Shown one piece after another: positions 1-9,000 of a stretch of DNA of 64,000 nt. This DNA comes from CAYWWY01 sp964580185 (GTDB lineage: Bacteria > Thermotogota > Thermotogae > MWEM01): the NCBI GenBank assembly GCA_964580185.1, contig CAZOJQ010000005.1, positions 25,463 to 89,462 of the forward strand, written 5' to 3'. The position numbers and the translations under genes are program-made. Every line of letters starts with the position of its first letter. Position 1 is the first letter of the stretch. Below the pieces are notes generated by a model. It searched no databases. It saw only the letters and a program-made list of their open reading frames with translations, and was not told the origin of the DNA.

Positions 1-2
1 TG

Positions 3-524
3 GTCTTTGAAGCCGATGAAACACAGCAACCAACCATTCAGAGTATGAACGATCTTGTTGGATTTAAAGTCTTTTTGCCCTATGGATACATCGAAGGGCA
101 AGGGACAATAACCAAACGGAAATACCCAGAACCATCCGCCCTAAAGATGAACCCTGTTTTTATCGGAGTCCGCCCCGAGCGCATGCAATTTGCTCAAAAG
201 CGTCGATTCAAACGCTTTTATATGATGAAACCCGCGGTTTTTATTGCTGAAGGAGTGCGGATTCGCGCAATGCTTCTTGATCTCAGTTTTTATGGAATGG
301 GAGTAATGAGCGACCAACAGATCCTCAGTAACCAAGGGGTGATTCAGATTCCTGATTATTCGCTGGAGCTGCCCGTGACAAAGTGTCACGAGGCGAAACA
401 GTTTGATTTTTTCTATTATGGCTTTTCCATCCCGTTTTTGAATCAGGAGTCAAAGAAAAGAATGGCTGATCTTTTGAGTTCTTTTCAAAAAGCATTTCAG
501 GAACATAATCTCAAACTGGGATAA
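3..524 (+). CDS. PilZ-domain protein, N-terminus cut by window edge
   Basis: The reading frame is open from base 3, so the ATG at 45 is probably internal and the gene begins outside the window. The visible part has the two c-di-GMP signature motifs of PilZ domains: an arginine patch (QKRRFKRF) about a third of the way in and D-L-S-F-Y-G about 30 residues later. The stretch before the arginines (GFKVFLPYG...) looks like the end of a YcgR-type N-terminal domain. It ends 10 bases before a second PilZ gene, and CheC, CheD and FliA follow, so a role as a c-di-GMP effector acting on flagellar function is likely. Known: YcgR-like proteins slow flagellar motors when c-di-GMP binds. Inferred: this gene and the next work in the same operon. 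Confidence 0.8.
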   Translation, partial: VFEADETQQPTIQSMNDLVGFKVFLPYGYIEGQGTITKRKYPEPSALKMNPVFIGVRPERMQFAQKRRFKRFYMMKPAVFIAEGVRIRAMLLDLSFYGMGVMSDQQILSNQGVIQIPDYSLELPVTKCHEAKQFDFFYYGFSIPFLNQESKKRMADLLSSFQKAFQEHNLKLG

Positions 525-534
525 GGAGAAGTAG

Positions 535-1221
535 ATGTCCCTATACTCCGTTAAGGTCAATCCCAAAGAGTGTCTCAAACCCGGTAAGCCATTGATTATC
601 AGTATTTCCGATCCTGATTTGAAAGGCACCTACAAAAGCACCATCTTTGATTTGGACTATACCAATAACCTGATTCGGATCGGAATGCCCAGTTATCAGG
701 GGAGATTTATCCCTGTCCCGAATGGTACGCGCTTATATGTGAAGATGATGGACCGAAGTTCCATGTTTGTCTTTCAAAGCGTGAGTATCAATTACGAGAA
801 AGACAAAGATGGATTTCTAGTTGCCTATATTGCCATGCCCGAAGAGGTTCGCAAAATCCAAAGGCGGCAGTTTGTTCGTGTTCCGATGGTCCGTAGGGGA
901 GAATTTTATCGGGTTCGGGATGACAAAACCTATCCTTTCGTTTCTCGCGATATCAGCGCCGGAGGGATATTAATCATTAGCAATACTCGATTGGATTTGG
1001 GTGAGTTGATTGAGATCCACTTTATTCCCGATGATACGATCACATTGAATCAAGTAAAAAGCATTGTGAAACGATTCGGACCACAGATTGACCTGAAACA
1101 CTGGAGTTACGGAATCCAATTTCAAGAATTGACAAGAAGCACGGAAGATGAGTTGGTTCGTTTCATTTTCCGATTGGAACAGGAAATCCGGAAGAAAACA
1201 GGAAAAAAGGAGGAAGAATAA
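535..1221 (+). CDS. YcgR-like PilZ c-di-GMP effector, flagellar brake type
   Basis: The 228-residue protein has a YcgR-like beta-rich N-terminal half and a C-terminal PilZ domain. The arginine motif (QRRQFVRV) lies near residue 119 and the matching D-I-S-A-G-G near residue 140, the expected arrangement for c-di-GMP binding. The ATG is preceded by a good AAGGAG site 10 bases downstream of the previous stop. The C-terminal tail is rich in Lys and Glu. Two consecutive PilZ proteins in one operon is unusual and may mean two affinities or two targets. Downstream neighbours are CheC, CheD and FliA, which supports a flagellar role. Confidence in the family is high; which of the two is the motor brake cannot be told. 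Confidence 0.88.
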   Translation: MSLYSVKVNPKECLKPGKPLIISISDPDLKGTYKSTIFDLDYTNNLIRIGMPSYQGRFIPVPNGTRLYVKMMDRSSMFVFQSVSINYEKDKDGFLVAYIAMPEEVRKIQRRQFVRVPMVRRGEFYRVRDDKTYPFVSRDISAGGILIISNTRLDLGELIEIHFIPDDTITLNQVKSIVKRFGPQIDLKHWSYGIQFQELTRSTEDELVRFIFRLEQEIRKKTGKKEEE

Positions 1222-1222
1222 C

Positions 1223-1837
1223 GTGTCGTACTATGACCAAATCCAGGGGATTCACATGGATATGCTCAAAGAAATCAGCAATATCGGTACAGGTAATGCA
1301 GCGACAGCGCTCTCTTCGATGACCTCAAAAAAGGTGGAAATCACTGTACCCAATGTGTCTTTGGCAGAAGTCTCTCAGATCCCCTTCCTATTCAAGGATC
1401 CCGAAAAAGTGACTGTGGGGATCCCCATCATGTTCCATGGAGATCTCAATGGGAAAATCCTCCTCCTCTTCGATACCGAACCGGCGAGAGAGATCCTGGA
1501 GCTGCTGCTCGGGTTCGGAAACGAAGACCTAACGGCAATGGATGAGATGCAAAAATCAGTGTTTACCGAGATTTGCAATATTGTTTGCGGGTCATACATC
1601 GTTGCATTATCGCAGTTTTCGAATCTTTTTTTGAACTCTGAGGTTCCGCAAATTACGGTAGATATGCTGACAGCGATTATTGCGGAATCCTGTTTGGAAT
1701 ATGCGATCGAAGAAGACCGGACCATTCTCATTGAAACCCGGTTTCATATTGAGGATCAGTCCAACATTGGAGCATACCTTTTCCTAATCCTGGAACCCGC
1801 TTCCATCCCCAAACTTTTGGAGAGCTTGGGGATGTAA
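1223..1837 (+). CDS. cheC: CheC, CheY-P phosphatase
   Basis: CheC removes phosphate from CheY-P during chemotaxis and is stimulated by CheD. Both phosphatase motifs of the form (D/S)xxxExxN-x22-P are intact: the first begins D-M-L-K-E-I-S-N near residue 14 and the second S-V-F-T-E-I-C-N near residue 114, each followed by proline after 22 residues. I choose the GTG at 1223 because AAAGGAGGA lies just upstream; the frame extends further left into the preceding gene but that part is not CheC-like. The stop is followed at once by the CheD start, which matches the functional CheC-CheD pairing. Length (204 aa) is normal for CheC. The symbol is given on motif and neighbour evidence. Confidence 0.93.
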   Translation: MSYYDQIQGIHMDMLKEISNIGTGNAATALSSMTSKKVEITVPNVSLAEVSQIPFLFKDPEKVTVGIPIMFHGDLNGKILLLFDTEPAREILELLLGFGNEDLTAMDEMQKSVFTEICNIVCGSYIVALSQFSNLFLNSEVPQITVDMLTAIIAESCLEYAIEEDRTILIETRFHIEDQSNIGAYLFLILEPASIPKLLESLGM

Positions 1838-1840
1838 TTG

Positions 1841-2329
1841 ATGGAGAAAAAAACAATCATCGGTATCGGTGAATATAAAGCCGCGATCAACCCCATGACT
1901 TTGGTGACATTGGGCTTAGGTTCTTGTGTGGGAGTTTGTTTGAGGGATCCTCGGCAAAGAGTGGGCGGAATGATTCACATTATGCTCCCAGAGAGTGGCG
2001 GAAAATCGGTTTCAAAACCGGGAAAATATGCAGATGTTGGGATTCCGCTGCTTATCGCTGAAATGAAAAAACTGGGCGCGTCGCCTTCCGCTCTTGAGGC
2101 CAAAATTGCCGGAGGAGCAGCCATGTTCAAATCCGATAAAAGCACGATGGAGGTTGGAAGACGAAACATCGATTCCGTGAAGCTAATCTTAAAACAGTGC
2201 GGGATACCAATCCTCAGCGAAGAATGTGGAGGAAGCCGAGCGCGAAGCATCGAGTATTCTGTAGAAACCGGAGCACTGATGATCCGAAAAGTCGGTGGTG
2301 GGGAAAAAACGGAGATTCTTACCCTTTGA
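1841..2329 (+). CDS. cheD: CheD, chemoreceptor glutamine deamidase
   Basis: CheD deamidates glutamines of chemoreceptors and binds CheC. The protein has the expected catalytic Cys in G-L-G-S-C-V-G-V, the His in G-G-M-I-H-I-M-L-P about 17 residues later, and a Thr shortly before the Cys. The ATG at 1841 is preferred; a TTG at 1838 is in frame three bases earlier. It follows CheC with a 3-base gap. Length (162 aa) is usual. The stop lies 11 bases before the FliA start, so CheC, CheD and FliA are probably one transcript, as in Thermotoga and Bacillus-type flagellar loci. Confidence 0.93.
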   Translation: MEKKTIIGIGEYKAAINPMTLVTLGLGSCVGVCLRDPRQRVGGMIHIMLPESGGKSVSKPGKYADVGIPLLIAEMKKLGASPSALEAKIAGGAAMFKSDKSTMEVGRRNIDSVKLILKQCGIPILSEECGGSRARSIEYSVETGALMIRKVGGGEKTEILTL

Positions 2330-2340
2330 AAGGAAGACAA

Positions 2341-3060
2341 ATGAAACAAGAAGATGGTCTCTCACCCATCCAGTATCAGGATCGAAAAAGAAAAGCCATC
2401 GAGCAGCTCTTACCGAGAGTGAAATCAGTTGCGCTCAACCTGATGACTACGCTGCCTCGCAACGTGGAATTGAATGACCTAGTGCAGGAAGGTGTAATCG
2501 CTCTTTTACAGTCTTTTGACCGATACGATCCAACCAAAGGGGCTACTTTTTTTACTTTTTCCATGAAACGGGTCAAAGGCGCGATGTACGACTATCTCAG
2601 AAAGATTGATTGGTTGCCTCGGACAACGCGCCAGCAGGTAAAAACTGTCGAGCGCGCAATGGTCGAGCTTGAAGGGGAGTTGGGAAAAACCCCTTCCATT
2701 TCGGAAATCAGTGATCGGTCGGGTATGACAGTCGAAGAGGTGGAAACGACTTTCAATGAAATCAGTCGAGGGCAGATTCTCCATTTGGATGAGCATACCA
2801 ATATGGACGAAGAAGAGTTTATCGATTTCATTCCTTCCAAAGAAGATTCTCCTGACGAACACTTGGTTCGATCAGAACTCAAGACGGCGTTGTATGAAGA
2901 AATCCGTAGCTTGAGTGAAAGAGAACAGTTGATCTTGTCGTTATATTATGTAGAGGAACTGACCTTCAAAGAAATCGGTTCTATATTGGGTGTATCGGAA
3001 TCCAGGATTTCCCAATTGCATACCATAATCATTGCCAAACTCAGACAAAAGCTTTCTTAA
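2341..3060 (+). CDS. fliA: Flagellar sigma factor sigma-28 (FliA/SigD)
   Basis: This 239-residue sigma-70 family factor directs RNA polymerase to late flagellar promoters. Region 2 is clear (QEGVIALLQSFDRYDP... TFFTFSMKRVKGAMYDYLR), region 3 follows (DWLPRTTRQQVK), and region 4 closes the protein (LSEREQLILSLYYVEELTF, then a helix-turn-helix ending SESRISQLH). The ATG at 2341 has GAAAGGAAG upstream; the frame is open further left but overlaps CheD. Region 1.1 is absent, as in FliA/SigD. Inside this window a good match to a sigma-28 promoter precedes flgK (19721-19747), which supports a working regulon. No FlgM anti-sigma factor is visible here. Confidence 0.95.
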   Translation: MKQEDGLSPIQYQDRKRKAIEQLLPRVKSVALNLMTTLPRNVELNDLVQEGVIALLQSFDRYDPTKGATFFTFSMKRVKGAMYDYLRKIDWLPRTTRQQVKTVERAMVELEGELGKTPSISEISDRSGMTVEEVETTFNEISRGQILHLDEHTNMDEEEFIDFIPSKEDSPDEHLVRSELKTALYEEIRSLSEREQLILSLYYVEELTFKEIGSILGVSESRISQLHTIIIAKLRQKLS

Positions 3061-3095
3061 AGCTCAAGGAGGCGGAGAACGAAAGGAGCAAGGAA

Positions 3096-3416
3096 ATGGT
3101 AGGGCCGGTAGAGTTTCAGAGCGGGTTCATACGGGGTCCGGAGGCCGCACAAACCTATAGTCATCAGGAGACCTTACAGCAAGCTGCGCAGCAGCTGACA
3201 GCTAAGGAAATGCAGGATAAGACAAAGAAATCGACACAGACTGCAAGAGAAGCGGCCAAAGACGAAAAGGCAGAAATCCAAGATTCCACGCAGAAAGAAG
3301 GCGGCAGTGGTGGTTATCTGCCCGGGCAGAAAAAGGAGACAGAACAAACAGAAGGCAAGCCCAAAAGCCTGGCTCAAGATGAATATAAAGGGAATTTTAT
3401 CGATATACGGCTCTAA
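3096..3416 (+). CDS. Small hydrophilic protein downstream of fliA, unknown
   Basis: A 106-residue protein of low complexity, rich in Gln, Lys, Glu and Ala, with no hydrophobic segment. It is probably largely disordered or helical and ends in the short hydrophobic sequence GNFIDIRL. The ATG has a strong GAAAGGAGCAAGG upstream and lies 35 bases after fliA, so it is very likely translated from the same operon. I do not recognise a family. Small charged proteins placed after the sigma factor in such operons are often unassigned flagellar accessory proteins; this is position-based inference only. Confidence 0.6.
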   Translation: MVGPVEFQSGFIRGPEAAQTYSHQETLQQAAQQLTAKEMQDKTKKSTQTAREAAKDEKAEIQDSTQKEGGSGGYLPGQKKETEQTEGKPKSLAQDEYKGNFIDIRL

Positions 3417-3454
3417 GCGAGGCAACCCTTAGCTATGGAATCAGGAGGTTTCTG

Positions 3455-3988
3455 TTGGCAGAAATCAACGCGCTCATCGCCTATCTAATGATTCTTAAGG
3501 AATCTGAAGAGACATACACAGGAGGGATCATGGTAACGGATCCCTACACGATTCCTGTCGAGTTTAAGTATACAGAACCACTGAAACCTACGGGTTTGCA
3601 AAAAATCCTATATGGAAAGTCAATCGAGAAGTTCATTTGGGTCGATGTGATTGCCCGAAAACTGATCCAAGGACTCCAGGAAAACCCGAGGTTGCTTTTG
3701 ATCCAGGATAAGATCCTATTTCCCATACCAGCAAAAAATCCCGTATGCATGATTGCTTCTGCAGCAGGCGAAACCAAAGCCGAAGAACAGGAGTATGAGG
3801 ATCTCTTTTCGGACCAGCTGGAGGGTGGATACCAATTGATTTCCAAAATGAAACCATCACCGGATCTGGTCCAATGGATTCAAAGAGTTTCCAAAGAAGT
3901 CGATATTTTGGAACCCTTCAATCGCCTCAAGGAGGCCCTCCAATACGTGTGTTTGAACGAACCCGAAAAACCATCAAAGAAATCGTAG
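3455..3988 (+). CDS. Unknown soluble protein A before mfd
   Basis: A 177-residue protein that I do not recognise. The start is TTG at 3455, chosen because a perfect AGGAGG sits 7 bases upstream. It begins with a short helical, partly hydrophobic stretch (INALIAYLMILKES) but has no signal peptide. The middle (KFIWVDVIARKLIQGL... LLLIQDKILFPI) looks like alternating helix and strand. Its 3' end overlaps the start of the next unknown gene by 40 bases in a different frame, suggesting translational coupling. It follows the flagellar operon and precedes mfd, so its process is uncertain. Confidence 0.6.
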   Translation: MAEINALIAYLMILKESEETYTGGIMVTDPYTIPVEFKYTEPLKPTGLQKILYGKSIEKFIWVDVIARKLIQGLQENPRLLLIQDKILFPIPAKNPVCMIASAAGETKAEEQEYEDLFSDQLEGGYQLISKMKPSPDLVQWIQRVSKEVDILEPFNRLKEALQYVCLNEPEKPSKKS

Positions 3989-4728
3989 AATCGATCCGAA
4001 ACCAGTTTCTTTCAGTCCGGGTAAAAGATCCCGGTTTTGCTTTCCATACCAATCTCTTATCCGAATCGTACTCCGTTCCTGTTCATTCATGGGACGGGTA
4101 TGTCGGTTTGCCCACACATTCCGCTTTCATTGGAACCATTGCTCAAGAAGCAGTCGCGCTGAATGCGGTCTCATTGTCGGTAATGGGGAAAGAGGCGGAA
4201 CCAGTGGATTTTTCTTTTATGCACGAGGCAAAAATCAATACCATTTCGCCTGATTCATTGATCGCATGCCTTCGCAATCAACCGCTGAGAACGCGGATAT
4301 GTCATCTAGTGCCCGTACCTTTACCCAAAGCTCAAGTGGAGCGAAAATCTGCAAGCATGACGATCCATCAGCAACCGATCTGCCCGATTCCTCTGGAAAT
4401 GATTCCCAAAGCAATCAGGAACCCGAAATGGTTTTGGACGATCATGATCACCAGGAAACCCGCTTCACGCTCTGAATACACAGATTACGAGATTCAAAAA
4501 GGATTGCGCTTCATCATGAAACGATTGGATCCAAAATCTAAGTTCAGGGTATTGGGTGTGTATCGAGATATTCCCATTGATCGAATTGATCGAATTCAAT
4601 TCTCGGGAAATGAAATGCAGTTTTCGCTCAAGGAACCCACAGGCAGAGACGTGATTTTGGATGTCATCATCGTTCGAGACGAAGAGGAGAAGCGGTATCA
4701 TGTTGGACCCATTGTTCGAAAAGCTTAA
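3949..4728 (+). CDS. Unknown protein B overlapping mfd start
   Basis: A protein of about 259 residues without a family I can name. The frame is open further left, but GTG at 3949 follows an AAGGAGG about 13 bases upstream inside gene A and is the most reasonable start. The N-terminal part is a Lys/Arg-rich helix. The C-terminal third is well ordered-looking (GLRFIMKRLDPKSKFRVLGV, then DVIIVRDEEEKRYHVG). The 3' end overlaps the Mfd start by 29 bases, so genes A, B and mfd are likely translated together. Genes A and B have similar sizes and overlaps and may form a complex; this is inference. Confidence 0.55.
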   Translation: MFERTRKTIKEIVESIRNQFLSVRVKDPGFAFHTNLLSESYSVPVHSWDGYVGLPTHSAFIGTIAQEAVALNAVSLSVMGKEAEPVDFSFMHEAKINTISPDSLIACLRNQPLRTRICHLVPVPLPKAQVERKSASMTIHQQPICPIPLEMIPKAIRNPKWFWTIMITRKPASRSEYTDYEIQKGLRFIMKRLDPKSKFRVLGVYRDIPIDRIDRIQFSGNEMQFSLKEPTGRDVILDVIIVRDEEEKRYHVGPIVRKA

Positions 4729-7700
4729 AAGCAATCCTGCTCGTTTAAAAATCGGCATTACGTCGCGTTCGGATCAGATCGATTCGGTCGCTGCAGATCT
4801 TCTCTCCGGGGTGGAATTCCTTTCCGTTCCCGTATTTCTTGTCTTCCCAGAAATGAAAAGCCTCAAAGGGTTTTCCGTTACGATGGATGCCGGTTTGTCG
4901 AGAAAGGGATATGAGTTTCCCCCTATCGATATTTTGCCTTTCGAACCCATACGCGCTTCCTTTTCCACTATGAAGACGCGGATGAACGCGTTGTTGTCTC
5001 TGGCCCAACCCATTGAGAATGGGCCAAAGATGTACCTTACAACGTATTTGAGTTTGCTCCAACGAACCATAGCGCCTTATCGGTTGGAATCCTATCATCT
5101 GACTCTCAAAATCGGGGATCAGATTCGGTTTTCTCAGATGGCGCGTTGGCTGGAGAACAGCGGATTCGAAAGGGTGTTTCAAGTTCAAAATCCGGGTGAA
5201 TACTCGATCCGAGGATTTATCTTCGATGTCTTCCCCCTGAATCAGGTTGAGCCATATCGGATTGAAACTTTTGATGAAGAAATTGAAGAGATTCGGGTTT
5301 TTTCTCATAGCACCCAGAAGACCGTTGGAAAAGAAGCCCGGTTGGATTTGTACCCGGCCTCCGAATCCGTTCACAGCAAAGAAAGCCAAGCAGTGTTTGC
5401 GGAGCGGATTCAGGGACTTTCTCATAAATATCCGGATAGTGTATTGATCCAATCTTTGGAGAAACAGCCCTTCGATTACCCGGCTTTGGCGCCTTTGTTT
5501 CATGATGATTTTCAAGCCTTAATCCGGACCCTTCCCGCCGATTCACTCTTCGTTTTTTTCTCTTTTGAAGAAGGAATCCATCAGATCCAAGAGTATGAAC
5601 GGGGTTTGTTTGATTTATACCCTCAGAAAGAGTATCGGGATATCTACTACCGATACGTGCGAATTCCTGAATCCGCTCTTCTCCAGGTCAATCGAGCCGT
5701 ATTTCTCTCCCACTCGACCCAATCGATCCAGGTAGACCATCAGATTCGTGCCGAAGGATATGCCTCCAAAGAAGCGAGAAAAAAACCGTCTCTCTTTCTC
5801 CAATTTCCTTCGCAACCGATTCCTTCGTATGAAGATCTCTCGATCGGGAATTTGGTCGTGCATGAAGACTTTGGCGTTGCTCGATACCTAGGCAACCAGA
5901 GAATCACCAATTTCTTGGGAACTAGGGAATATCTGAAATTGGAGTATGATGATCAGGCAGTCATTTTTGTTCCTGTCGAAAAGATGCATCGAATCCACCT
6001 ATACGTGGGGGATGAACGGATCGTTCAACTGACGCGGCTGAAATCTCAGCATTGGCAAAGAGCAAAAAGACAGACATTGGAAGAGATCGAACGGAAGGTT
6101 CAAGAGTTGATCGAGTTATATGCCGTTCGCTCGGAGATTCCTGGATATTCCTTTACACCGGAACACGAACTCGAGAAACAGTTTCTTGATTCTTTTCCGT
6201 ATATTGAAACTCCCCCCCAACTCAGGGCCGTAGAGCGTGTTCTTAGCGATATGGAACACCCGCATCCCATGGATCATCTGATATGCGGAGACGCTGGGGC
6301 GGGAAAGACAGAAATCGCATTGCGGGCCTCATTTCGCGCCATAGCCAATGGGAAACAAGTCGCTCTATTGGTCCCGACAACCGTCCTGACACAACAACAC
6401 TTCGATACCTTTCGGCAACGACTACAGCCATTTGGAATTCAGGTCCGGATGCTGGACAGGATGGTTTCTCCCGCCCAGGAGCGGAACATTCATAAAGGTC
6501 TCAAAGAGGGGACTGTCGAAATGGTAATTGGGACTCACAAACTGCTCAGTAGGAGGATTCAGTTTCGCGACTTGGGTTTGCTGATCCTGGATGAGGAGCA
6601 AAAATTCGGAGTGGATCACAAAGAAAAGCTGCAACAGATAAAGAAAGGCGTCGATGTCCTGACGCTTACCGCCACCCCGATTCCTCGAACCCTCTATATG
6701 GGTCTGTCGGGAATCAAATCCATGTCTGTGATTGACACATTGCCGCCAGGGAGAGTTCCGATACAGACGTTTGTCGGATATTATGACGATCGGGTTGTAA
6801 AAACGGCCATATTGAGAGAGCTGAGTAGAGGGGGGCAAGTCATCTATGTGCACAACCGGGTCGAGGATATGGTGGAAGTTTTCGAGAACCTAAGGCGTTT
6901 GGTTCCGGAAGCAAGAATGGAGATGGCTCACGGGCAGATGAAAAAGTCCGAATTCGAGAGAGTTGTATCCATGTTCTACTCCCAAGATACCGATATCCTG
7001 GTCTGTACGACGATCATCGAGAATGGAGTGGACATTCCCACAGCCAACACCTTGATCGTTGACGATGCCAATCGGTATGGATTGTCGCAATTGTACCAAT
7101 TGCGGGGCAGAGTCGGTAGGAGTGATCGGCGGGCCTTTGCGTATTTTCTGTATCCGCGAACGTCTCGGCTTACCCCCCAGGCGCAATCTCGATTGGAAGC
7201 GATCTTCGAGCACCACGGATCCGGAAGCGGGATGAAACTAGCCATGAAAGACATGGAAATCCGGGGTGTGGGGAATGTTTTGGGGTTTGAACAACATGGA
7301 AATGCCCAAATCGTCGGCTTATACTTGTATCAGCAGATGTTGGATCAAGTATTGATCCAAAAAGGCCTTATCAAGCAGGGCGACCCCACTGTTTCCACGA
7401 AAGATCGGGGGCAACAATCCGATCAAGTGGAGATTTCTGGAATCCCATTCGATATTGTGATTCCTGACTCCTATGTGGAAAATAGCATTGAACGTATGCG
7501 CTTGTACCGGAGAATCGCGCAAAGCGAAACCGTAAAGGGGTTGGAAGAACTTAAAGATGAACTCCGAGATCGATTTGGTCCTTTGCCGGACGAAGCCCGA
7601 AGTTTATTTGAATATGCGACTCTTCGTATGCTCTCTGTTCATTTAGGAATCCGAAGAATCGAAGTCAATCAAAAAGACCGCAGAACCAAGATCGCGTTTT

Positions 7701-7846
7701 TTTCAATCCGAGAAACCGATCGGTTTTCTCTGCGGCCTTTTCGAGGGATGATCCATCGCGATGAAGGGTTTGCCGTTCTATATGACGCATCCAAACCCGT
7801 TCTCACCAAACTATTGATGGAGAACCATGGAAGATTGATCCGGTAG
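4700..7846 (+). CDS. mfd: Transcription-repair coupling factor Mfd
   Basis: Mfd displaces RNA polymerase stalled at DNA damage and recruits UvrA. At 1048 residues it is somewhat shorter than the usual length near 1150. The order is: UvrB-homology region at the N-terminus; the CarD-like RNA-polymerase interaction domain near residue 385 (IGNLVVHEDFGVARYLG); helicase motif I near 530 (GDAGAGKTE); DEEQ box near 630 (LILDEEQKFGV); motif III (TLTATPIPRTLYMGLSG); motifs V and VI (GVDIPTANTLIVDDA, QLRGRVGRS); then a C-terminal regulatory domain. I use ATG 4700, preceded by GAGGAG, inside the end of the upstream gene. It converges with the FAD oxidoreductase gene, leaving only 14 bases between stops and no clear terminator. 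Confidence 0.97.
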   Translation: MLDPLFEKLKSNPARLKIGITSRSDQIDSVAADLLSGVEFLSVPVFLVFPEMKSLKGFSVTMDAGLSRKGYEFPPIDILPFEPIRASFSTMKTRMNALLSLAQPIENGPKMYLTTYLSLLQRTIAPYRLESYHLTLKIGDQIRFSQMARWLENSGFERVFQVQNPGEYSIRGFIFDVFPLNQVEPYRIETFDEEIEEIRVFSHSTQKTVGKEARLDLYPASESVHSKESQAVFAERIQGLSHKYPDSVLIQSLEKQPFDYPALAPLFHDDFQALIRTLPADSLFVFFSFEEGIHQIQEYERGLFDLYPQKEYRDIYYRYVRIPESALLQVNRAVFLSHSTQSIQVDHQIRAEGYASKEARKKPSLFLQFPSQPIPSYEDLSIGNLVVHEDFGVARYLGNQRITNFLGTREYLKLEYDDQAVIFVPVEKMHRIHLYVGDERIVQLTRLKSQHWQRAKRQTLEEIERKVQELIELYAVRSEIPGYSFTPEHELEKQFLDSFPYIETPPQLRAVERVLSDMEHPHPMDHLICGDAGAGKTEIALRASFRAIANGKQVALLVPTTVLTQQHFDTFRQRLQPFGIQVRMLDRMVSPAQERNIHKGLKEGTVEMVIGTHKLLSRRIQFRDLGLLILDEEQKFGVDHKEKLQQIKKGVDVLTLTATPIPRTLYMGLSGIKSMSVIDTLPPGRVPIQTFVGYYDDRVVKTAILRELSRGGQVIYVHNRVEDMVEVFENLRRLVPEARMEMAHGQMKKSEFERVVSMFYSQDTDILVCTTIIENGVDIPTANTLIVDDANRYGLSQLYQLRGRVGRSDRRAFAYFLYPRTSRLTPQAQSRLEAIFEHHGSGSGMKLAMKDMEIRGVGNVLGFEQHGNAQIVGLYLYQQMLDQVLIQKGLIKQGDPTVSTKDRGQQSDQVEISGIPFDIVIPDSYVENSIERMRLYRRIAQSETVKGLEELKDELRDRFGPLPDEARSLFEYATLRMLSVHLGIRRIEVNQKDRRTKIAFFSIRETDRFSLRPFRGMIHRDEGFAVLYDASKPVLTKLLMENHGRLIR

Positions 7847-7860
7847 GTACCTCTTGAATC

Positions 7861-9000
7861 CTACACAACATTTTTCTCTCTTTGTGTTTTCCCGCTAAAC
7901 CGGTGTATGTTTAGAGGAGCGAGATCAAGATAGGGACTGGAACCATTCATGATCATGTGCGCCAAACCCTCCGCCACAGCGGGGGCAATCATGAACCCAT
8001 GGCCCGAATACCCGACAGAGTAATAGAATCCCTTGATGTGTGGAGATTCACCGATAACCGGTTGAGCGTCGGGCGACATGTTGTATTCCCCGGACCAGTG
8101 CCGGAGGATCCTCAGGTTTTCCAGGAAAGGAAAGACTTTTACCATTTTGATTGCCATTTCTTTCGCAAACCGATAGGTCACATTCCGGTTAATCCCCGGA
8201 ACTTCGTCTGCATCTCCTTTTCCCATGATAAACTGGCCATGCAACGCTTGGCGGATATAGAAATTTCCGGAAAAGCTAATGGCCATAAAGGGGAAAAAGT
8301 AGTCCAGCGCTTCCGTGACGAAGATCTGGTGCCGGAAGCTTTCGGTAGGTAAGTCGATACCGGCGAGCTGTCCCACTTCTTTGGACCATGGTCCGGCTGC
8401 GTTTATTACGATATCTGCTGGGAAATACCCTCTTGTAGTATGCACCCCTTTGACAGCCCCTGATTGCACATCAACCTGTTTGGCGAGGGTATGGGTATGA
8501 ATCGAGACGCCCAGTTTCTTTGCGGCGTTGGCATATCCAAAAGTTGCTTTATGGGGATTGGCATGGCCATCGGTTTTGCAGAAGGTGGCCATTTTCAGCC
8601 CTTCTGTACGGATATACGGATACTTCTGAGAGACTTCTTTTGACGAGAGAATATCGACCTTCAAACCTTCCTCTCGCTGCATGCGCACATTCTCCTCAAA
8701 TTGGGTTGCTTCCTCTTCATCAAACGAAAGCAATAGATATCCTCCTTGATAGTACTCGATATCCATATCCATCTCTTCCCGAAACCGAGTGAAGTGTTCG
8801 ACACTCTTCATCGCCAGACGAACGTTGTAAGGAGAGCTCCATTGTTGGCGGATTCCTCCCCCGCACCGTCCCGTAGATCCGGAAGAAAGATAGTCTTTTT
8901 CCAGGACTGTTACTTGTTTTGCGCCCAATTTCGCGAGATGATAAGCGATCGCTGTACCTGTGATTCCGCCTCCAATGATCACAACCTGAGGATTATTCAT
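7861..9000 (-). CDS. FAD-dependent amino/imino-acid dehydrogenase, beta subunit (DAO family)
   Basis: A 379-residue D-amino-acid-oxidase-fold flavoprotein. The FAD-binding Rossmann motif (VVIIGGGITGTAIAYHLAKLG) starts at residue 5, followed by GSTGRCGGGIRQQW, typical of glycine/sarcosine/hydroxyproline oxidase subunits. The C-terminal end has the FAD-contacting YSVGYSGHGFM. The start is the ATG at 9000, preceded by GGTGAGG and overlapping the end of the alpha-subunit gene by 8 bases, so translation is coupled. With the next two genes it forms a trio like HcnABC, opine oxidases or D-hydroxyproline dehydrogenase, which oxidise the C-N bond of glycine, opines or proline derivatives. The actual substrate is not readable from the sequence. 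Confidence 0.87.
   Translation of the reverse strand: MNNPQVVIIGGGITGTAIAYHLAKLGAKQVTVLEKDYLSSGSTGRCGGGIRQQWSSPYNVRLAMKSVEHFTRFREEMDMDIEYYQGGYLLLSFDEEEATQFEENVRMQREEGLKVDILSSKEVSQKYPYIRTEGLKMATFCKTDGHANPHKATFGYANAAKKLGVSIHTHTLAKQVDVQSGAVKGVHTTRGYFPADIVINAAGPWSKEVGQLAGIDLPTESFRHQIFVTEALDYFFPFMAISFSGNFYIRQALHGQFIMGKGDADEVPGINRNVTYRFAKEMAIKMVKVFPFLENLRILRHWSGEYNMSPDAQPVIGESPHIKGFYYSVGYSGHGFMIAPAVAEGLAHMIMNGSSPYLDLAPLNIHRFSGKTQREKNVV

Noticed and set aside
4745..5515. 256-codon minus-strand frame inside mfd
   Set aside because: Shadow of the conserved UvrB-homology part of Mfd; no family pattern and no ribosome site.
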